Under the pieces are notes generated by a model, which saw only the letters and a program-made list of their open reading frames with translations, did no database searches and had not been told where the DNA came from. The translations under genes and the position numbers were made by a program. A stretch of DNA of 64,000 nucleotides from Diadema setosum (lineage: Eukaryota > Echinodermata > Echinoidea > Diadematoida > Diadematidae), in the NCBI GenBank assembly GCA_033980235.1, contig CM067075.1:1081667-1145666 (forward strand), in the 5' to 3' direction. Shown here one piece after another: positions 57,818-64,000 of the stretch. Positions within the stretch are counted from its first letter, which is position 1, and each line of letters starts with the position of its first letter.

Positions 57818-58195
57818 GGGATGATATAATTTTTGGTTGAGACCTAACTTCATATATAACTTCTAATGAGAAACCTCTTATGAAATATGAAAGAGCATAT
57901 ATTATTCTAAAAGGAATTCAACTTGTATTTGATGAACATTCGTTTTGATAAATGAAAATACCCCCAAAACAGAGCAATCTCAATAAAAGGCGGAGCCGAC
58001 CTTTTATTACACAGATCGCTTTGTTTTACTTTGTTTTCGGATGTCTCAGCCATTCTAAGACCGATTTTCATCAAATAAACTTTGAATTCCTCTTAGAATG
58101 GTATGCTCTGCACTTTTTTTTACAAGTGATTTCTTGATATCTCGCAAAAAGTTAAAAACCCAATTTATATCTCCACCAATACTATACCACCCCCC
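57818..58195. mobile_element. TTAA-flanked MITE B, copy 2, reversed
   Basis: Reverse of 34,996-35,386: shares 'gattttcatcaaataaac', 'gatatctcgcaaaaagttaa' and 'tctccaccaatactata'. The right end has decayed. Confidence 0.75.
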
Positions 58196-58579
58196 TAAAG
58201 GTGAAGAAGCCTGTACGAGAGATCTGAGATTCGCGAACAAGTAACTGTTGTTCGAGTTTGCATAAGGTTTCATAAGTTATATAATTATGCAGTGCCCACA
58301 GATCCAACAAAAGCAGCAATTTGAAAATCTCATGCATGGATACCGACTGAAGTTCATGTATACGTAACAATTAATGTTACCAGAATTCAGATATTAAATC
58401 AGTAAAGATCATGTCGCATTTACATTTCAGATTAAAATAATGTGTGGGAGAACCTATAGAAAAGGAGATGTTGAGCATCGGTCAAACAGAAAATAAGTCC
58501 ACACACAAACACACACACACACACACTCTCATAAACTAGCAATTAAGTACATCTGGACCCTTGTTTTATGAAGAGTTAA

Positions 58580-59131
58580 AGGTAGGGGATACCTTTTACT
58601 GACCTCCCAAAATGCAGCAAAACATTAAATATGAACCTCAGGGGACTTGCTTAGGCCACTGCTTAGAAATTTGGAAGTCAACAGTTATCTAAAATTTGAA
58701 TAATGCACAAAACTCAACTACTCAGTAGTTCTGTGTGCCAGCCACACTTAAGCCTTTTTGTTGCATTCTTCTGTATTTGTGATCTATAAACACAAATCTA
58801 AAAGTACAGGAGCTGATGTAATAACATATAGAGTGTGTGGCAAGAATGTATATAGAAATGTTTGTAAGTGTTGATGAACCTTCTTCACAAAATATACATG
58901 ATGGACACACATGCAGTACATGGGTCTGCAAAGGTAGCCTAGTAATGTACTGGAATTTACGGTGAGCCCCGAAAACAATTCAATTCAAAATCTAACGGTC
59001 AAAAAAAATGTACTAAATGTTACCTTCCACTTTCAATACTTTATGGGAGTTTCTAAAATGATACTCTCTTCAACATACCACTGTATTTATACAACTCTTC
59101 ATTTAAGGCGTGCAAATGGGATTCCCTACCT
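58580..59131. mobile_element. TTAA-flanked MITE D
   Basis: AGGTAGGGGATACC after TTAA (58576) and GGGATTCCCTACCT before TTAA (59132). Inverted ends of about 14 bp, interior non-coding. Confidence 0.75.
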
Positions 59132-60065
59132 TTAAAATTGATTGTAAAGTTTATTTCTATGATAAGTCTGTGGCAGCCTATGTGTTAAGGAAATTTAAAA
59201 TCAATTTCATCTTTTGATAAACCAGAGCCCTGGTTATTAATCCTCTGCGTACTACATTAATTGTCGGTCCATAGGTATTTGTGTAAAACTGCACAATAAT
59301 ATTGACAAACTGACACAGAAAGGGTTAAAGCGTGCGTGCATGCACCAACGCACAACAGAGAGACATGGAAAAAAAAAAAAGAGCCACGGCAAGACCATGA
59401 TATCATAGATACAGCACTGAATAAGAAAGAATGTGGGTACCTGCAGCTGTAAGAGAAAAAGAAAACATGAAAAACAAGATATATTGTATTGAAAAAAGAG
59501 ACCCAAATGGACTTGTATATTCCATAACGTCGATGAGTATTAATCAATGTTGCATGCAATATTTTATCTATATGTTGATTTATACTGTCATCATGAGTGC
59601 CGAAAGTATATAGTACGTTTAGATATTCACAAACCCGGGAGTTTTTAGTAATTCAGTGTTTAACGAATACCAGGGTTATTATACGTGGAAATATTTTGCA
59701 AGACATTTATACGTAGTCTACTTCAGGTCACAGAAGACATATTACTGTGCATCATTAAATATTTATGTAGTTCATAATTTTTCAATAGTAAAGATGATAT
59801 AACTTCAGGCAGTTTACAGTTATTCAGTTCTAAGAATCCTAAGTTCATAAGATACAAGTCGACATTTGTATAGAAAAGGGCTATCTGATAAAGAGATTGG
59901 ATTTGTGTCATGGCAATTAACGTATGTAGATGATTTAATTCGAAAATTTGGAAAGGGGTTACCAGCATTCACCACGTGATGAAGGGTCAACGCAGTCTGG
60001 GATGAGGCAGGCAGTTATAATACGATTATGGCGAATATATATCATAAATGTTTTCAATACAAACA

Positions 60066-60110
<45 letters not shown>

Positions 60111-60320
60111 CTCTCTCTGTTTGCGTGTGTGTGCTTGTGTGTGGTTAACTGTGCAATCTAAGCAGGAGTCACGGAATAGCTATGTTTCAACAAATGATTA
60201 TGTAATGTTCTTTATTGTGTCGTAAAAATGTAAATAATCATGGACTTTGGCCAGGCTGTGCCCCTCTGACTGTGATCAATCTAGACCCTAAATGTTTGGT
60301 TTAAAGTCCAAGTAAAACGT
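59132..60320. other. Intergenic region before the GH3 gene
   Basis: No gene recognised. Contains a (CT)n tract at 60,067-60,109. The GH3 promoter should lie in this region or just after it, but no core element can be named with confidence. Confidence 0.4.
60067..60109. repeat. (CT)n microsatellite
   Basis: About 20 CT units, 340 bp upstream of the GH3 start codon. Confidence 0.95.
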
Positions 60321-60447
60321 GAACTGTACTTCTAGACTTAGAGTGAGTTTAAAAGTTCTGTTCATTCCAAGTGACTCTGCATTATTTCCTGTGTTGTCCT
60401 TGAGAAAGTTCGCGGTTGAAGCAGTCACATTAAGACATCACAACATC

Positions 60448-60571
60448 ATGGCCTCCTATTTTCTTTACAATCGTTTGAGCGTACTGAGCACAACTTTATT
60501 TCTCCTATCCGGACTATCCTTCTGGACTGCTCTGTCTAATTCACCGAGGCTGTGGCTTCGTCTCATATCTG
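60448..60571 (+). CDS. GHDC-like exon 1 (signal/anchor segment)
   Basis: Encodes MASYFLYNRLSVLSTTLFLL followed by SGLSFWTALSNSPRLWLRLIS. There is a hydrophobic stretch at about residues 8-28 and donor gtaatt in phase 1. The following exon restores G42 and continues with a second hydrophobic run. Confidence 0.75.
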
Positions 60572-60956
60572 GTAATTTCTAGCTGTCCACGTGGTAATTT
60601 AGACGTGGACTACTCATAGGTTGATTGTACCTGCAGAAAGAAATGGGATTTAACATCAAAATCAATATAAATATTTTCTTTCAGCAGCTTCAGCTCTTGT
60701 GTATATTCTAATTGAATACGGGTATTTGTCGTTTAGGTATTTTGCTAACCTTGAAGTTGTGTCGAAACATAAATCAAAGAGCTATCAGCATTCATTAATG
60801 AAATTATAGTATTTACTCATACTTCGCGAAATGTCGGTCTTCGCTGATACATTCTTCCTTCACGGGCACTCATATCTCAATATCTAAAGATGTATTATTC
60901 ATATTCAAATCCTTAGAATTAATGTCTCCTAATTCCTTGATACCGTAGCGCCAAGG

Positions 60957-61001
<45 letters not shown>

Positions 61002-64000
61002 CATTAATTTCATTTTCAACAAACAAGTGTCAGTACACAATACATTGCACGCAGAAAGAACAAACAATATAAAACACAGATTTTGCATGCATCGAAATGT
61101 AATATAAACACAATAAATTGAGGAAGAACTATATATGTACGCTATTTACTGCATAACGTTGAACATTTTTTCATATAACTCTATCTCTATTCGTAATTAC
61201 TTAACCCTTGCGCTCCCTAATATAGGATACTTGTTTTTATATTTGTCATCTGTTATAGGTACTCTTGGATTATGTCTCCTACTGACAGCGTTTCTTTATT
61301 TCTGGATTCTCTTCCAACAACCGACACCTCGTCAAAGCTTAACGACTGTCACAGCACACTTTGTCATAAGCTTTTTAGTGAAGCAATTTGGAAAGCGAAA
61401 AAGGAAAAAGCTTCTTGAGTTAGCCAAAAATCCAATGCATCATCAAGAGCGCCTCTTGCGGGAAATAATCAAGCGAAACGGAGCCACTGAGTACGGGCGC
61501 AAGCACCGCCTCATGGAGATAAATTCACTTGAACAATTTCGCAGGCACCATCCTCTCACAAACTATGAACACTTCCGGAGCTACGTTGATCGAATGATGG
61601 AAGGTGAGAGAGACGTCCTCATTCACGGTCAGCCTACATCATACATCAGGACAACTGGGACAACAGGCAAATCCAAATACATCCCGCAGATTAAACGAAT
61701 GGGCGTCATGATGCACGTTGTGGCCATTATGAACTATGTGTACAATGAGCTTTACCAAGTTGGTGCACTTAGGAAGAGCCTCTACTTTTATGTTGCACCA
61801 GAAATTTTGAAAACAAAGTCAGGGATAGATATTGAGACAGCAGCCACGATTAGTGAGGGGTACGACCTGGGCCTTAGCAGCTTCTCTACGCCCCCTGCTG
61901 GATACAAGATCACTACCTTATACGAAGCCTTATATGTGCAGCTGCTTTTTGGCCTCCTTGATCCAGATATTGGTGCCATGGTAATGTGGTTTATCCACTA
62001 CTTGGAAAATGCCATGAAAATGTTGGAAACCAACTGGAAACAACTCGTCTATGACATAGGGCATGGAACTCTTAATCCAGCATTGAAGCTCCCAGCCGAG
62101 ATACGCCGACAGCTTTCCGAAGACCTCGCCCGTCACGGAGCCGACCCAAAGAGAGCCGCTCACCTTGAGAAGGAGTTTAAAAAAGGTTTTCGACGGATTA
62201 TCCAGAGAATATGGCCTCGTATACGTGGGATCCATGGGATCGACACGTCGGGAAGCTGGCCGTGGATTAATCAGACGTATGCTGAAGGCAGGACTCGACA
62301 ATGACTTTTTCTTCGGTGGCCCTATTCGGGCCACTGCAGTGTTGGTGGTCCGAAAATAAATATAGCGGTCGGATATAAAATGAAATATAACAATCCATTT
62401 AGAATCTTAGTAACCATATCGGGCTACTAAAAGATAGTGTTTTTGAATTTGGTGGCCCAAACATAATTTTTAGTAGCCCCGGGCCACCGGGCCACTAGGC
62501 CACCGCTAATGTCGAGTCCTGTTGAAATTTGGGCCTACAGCATAGGCTTGAGCACTTGCTTGTCGTTTGATGCTCAGTTAATGATTCATTCGGCAAATCC
62601 CCGTCGAGGTAGATGATTTGTACTTTAAAGGCCCAAACATAATATAGATGGCTTCAAAGCTTTGCATAAACATCTCAGCGTTAGAATTAGTGTCAAAATT
62701 TAACATCAACATTCATGTGAAATATCAAAACAAGTTGTCCAACTGAAAAAAAAAGATACATTTTTGAATTATTTTGGTTTTATTCATTCATTTTCTGCTC
62801 ATACTTAGAATCACCCTTTCAGCTGGAAATATGATTTCCAAAGAGGTTCACACCAAACATGAATCTCACATTATCACAAACTAGTCTTCGTTTCGGAGGG
62901 GAAAAAAGACATGCACGAACAGTCGTGTGCATTAGTTTTGTGGGGTTTTTTTAATCGATTGTAACTAAAGGTTGTAGCTCTGTATGTTTTTCGAATGCAA
63001 ACTTTTGACAAGGTAAAATCATTAAAACAAACCAGACTTGGAAGAGAAACAGTCCAGACATCCAGATATTTATGATATCACTGGCTGCAACAATGTTGCC
63101 TGAAATTAGTCAAAGGATTTTTTTTCGTAATATCTAGCGAGATGATCTTCTAGCGAAAAAGCGAAAAATATCATCTTAATGTACATGTAACGTATGTTGA
63201 CTAGACTTAAAGACGCCTCGAACAGTCAAGAATAATCATTGATACAATTCAATACACAACTATCGCCCCGGCGTATACCACTACCGGTATGCCATCTGTT
63301 GGCAATGGTGGTAATAGACGTAGTAAAAAAAAAAAAAAAAAAAAAAAAGTTTAATGACAGTGAACCTTTTGCAAATTCAAAGTTTTGCATTCATAGAGAA
63401 ACGAATTAGCAACCTTCACTACATTCAGTCTATACAGCTCTAGTTTTAAACGATTAGATTAATAGAAATGGAATAATCTATTGCGAATGATAACCTACTG
63501 TTTTGTCAACAGGTCTTCCTTTGGTTACGCTGGACTACGGGTGTTCAGAGGCCTGGATGTGCGTTAGCCCAGGGCCAATGTTCGTCAAGAGTGGCTACCT
63601 GCCTTTCGTCGACCAGATCTTATTTGAATTCATCAGAGAGAAAGATATGTGAGTTTTAAGAATTTATTTCAGGATCCTCTACACTACGTAAAAGGGAAGA
63701 TAAAATGACGCTATGATGTATAATCAATTCGGGAATGCAGGAGACTTGGTTTTATCTATGCAAAACATTGTTATGTATAGGCCTACATGTCATCATTGGG
63801 AAGTATATGGTGTTGATTATACAATGAACAGCGGCGGATCCAGGATTTCCGTAAAGAAGGGGATCCTTTACAAAAATTAAAGGGGGCGCACGCACCCCTC
63901 CCCCGTTTTCCTCTTTATTTCTTTTGTTTTAACAAAAAAAAAAATAAAATAGAATAAAGGAGCCCGGGGGCGCGCCCGGTGCACTCTTCCCTGGATCCGC
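60448..64000 (+). CDS. GHDC: GH3-domain-containing protein (GHDC-like), 5' part, 3 exons visible
   Basis: Exons 60448-60571, 61259-62287 and 63513-63648 give 429 codons with consistent phases; the gene runs off the right edge. Residues 1-42 and 43-65 contain two hydrophobic segments, so membrane or secretory-pathway targeting is likely. The core follows the animal GH3 pattern: LLELAKNP...LLREIIKRNGATEYGRKH, a phosphate-loop-like TTGTTGKSK, YEALYVQLLFGL, IWPRIRGIHGIDT, and in exon 3 LPLVTLDYGCSEAW. Known: plant GH3 enzymes conjugate amino acids to acyl groups by adenylation; the substrate of animal members is not established. Start chosen at ATG 60448 (catcATGgcc context); no in-frame ATG lies upstream in the open frame. 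Exon 2 ends at a GC donor made by a transposon insertion. Confidence 0.85.
60958..60999. repeat. (TA)n microsatellite in GH3 intron 1
   Basis: About 20 TA units. Confidence 0.95.
61259..62287 (+). CDS. GHDC-like exon 2 (main GH3 domain)
   Basis: Acceptor ctgttatag, then a 1,029-nt exon open in one frame. It carries the second hydrophobic segment, a basic patch (GKRKRKK), the conserved 'ATEYGRKH' region and the TTGTTGKSK loop. The open frame runs on to a stop at 62304, but homology and phase require the exon to end at GAAG (62287), where the next bases are GC rather than GT. Confidence 0.88.
62289..62521. mobile_element. MITE inserted in the GH3 exon 2 splice donor
   Basis: CAGGACTCGACA at the left and TGTCGAGTCCTG at the right are exact complements. 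Inner TIR sequence (cggtggcc / ggccaccg) also pairs. It starts one base after the exon end GAAG|G. Joining the flanks gives GAAG|GTTGAA, a GT donor. No clear target duplication is visible. Confidence 0.85.
62522..63512. other. GH3 intron 2 remainder
   Basis: AT-rich intron with an A-homopolymer at 63,326-63,348. No further element recognised. Confidence 0.5.
63513..63648 (+). CDS. GHDC-like exon 3
   Basis: Acceptor gtcaacag, donor gtgagt. Encodes LPLVTLDYGCSEAWMCVSPG followed by PMFVKSGYLPFVDQILFEFI and REKD. 'DYGCSEAW' corresponds to the GH3 'YGASEG' motif. Phase 1 in, phase 2 out; the next exon is beyond the window. Confidence 0.88.
63829..64000. mobile_element. hAT-like MITE, GGCGGATCCAGG family, copy 4
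   Basis: CAGCGGCGGATCCAGGA at the left and CCTGGATCCGC at the window end are inverted. The last base or bases of the element lie beyond the edge. Confidence 0.75.

Noticed and set aside
60319..60447. Longer N-terminus for the GH3 protein
   Set aside because: The frame is open, but there is no ATG before 60448; the apparent start at 60319 is GTG.
62165..62359. Continuation of the GH3 exon past 62,287 to a stop
   Set aside because: The extra residues (GRTRQ) come from the MITE, while exon 3 continues the conserved domain in the right phase from GAAG.

Overview
The window is nuclear DNA of an invertebrate animal. It is AT-rich, its coding exons are short and bounded by GT/AG sites, and it is crowded with non-LTR retrotransposons, inverted-repeat DNA elements (MITEs), a tRNA-derived SINE, microsatellites and a (TTAGGG)n block. 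The repeat mix and the pairing of a GLD-2-like poly(A) polymerase with an animal GH3-domain protein suggest a marine deuterostome, most likely an echinoderm. The species cannot be settled by reading alone. No rRNA, confident tRNA, CRISPR array or bacterial gene was seen.

Two host genes can be supported, both on the + strand. Gene 1 (about 6.4-53.0 kb) is a non-canonical nucleotidyltransferase of the GLD-2/TENT2 type. Ten exons were assembled by hand; every splice phase agrees and together they give a 311-residue protein with a GSS-x-SGFG motif, a DxD pair, a third Asp, the central helical domain and the GTNTA nucleotide-recognition motif. Gene 2 (60.4 kb to past the right edge) is a GH3-domain protein (GHDC type): two N-terminal hydrophobic segments, then an adenylate-forming-like core with a TTGTTGKSK loop. 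Three exons are visible and the 3' end is outside.

Nearly everything else is repeat DNA, most of it in the introns of gene 1. 0-6.4 kb: a LINE 3' end, a TTA-flanked MITE, hAT-like MITEs and a TA-rich 'GGTGTTAA' MITE. 8.16-11.81 kb: a mariner-like long inverted-repeat element split by a LINE. 12-24 kb: microsatellites, interstitial telomeric repeat, a CTGAGC-hairpin element, a palindromic word array, the SINE and a TA-flanked fold-back MITE. 25.8-30.6 kb: LINE fragments. 31-36 kb: segmental duplications and a deeply nested TTAA element. 36.7-41.3 kb: an internally inverted RNase-H LINE, a hammerhead-like motif and AACGTT-word arrays. 44.5-52.0 kb: a diverged ~125-bp satellite split by a LINE that is itself split by a 2.8-kb TTAA-flanked inverted dimer. 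53-59 kb: more TTAA and TA MITEs.

The strongest biology is in the comparisons inside the window: filled and empty sites for several TTAA/TA elements, a LINE frame restored when its insertion is removed, and a MITE lying exactly between the G and the next base of the gene 2 exon 2 splice donor, turning a likely GT donor into GC.
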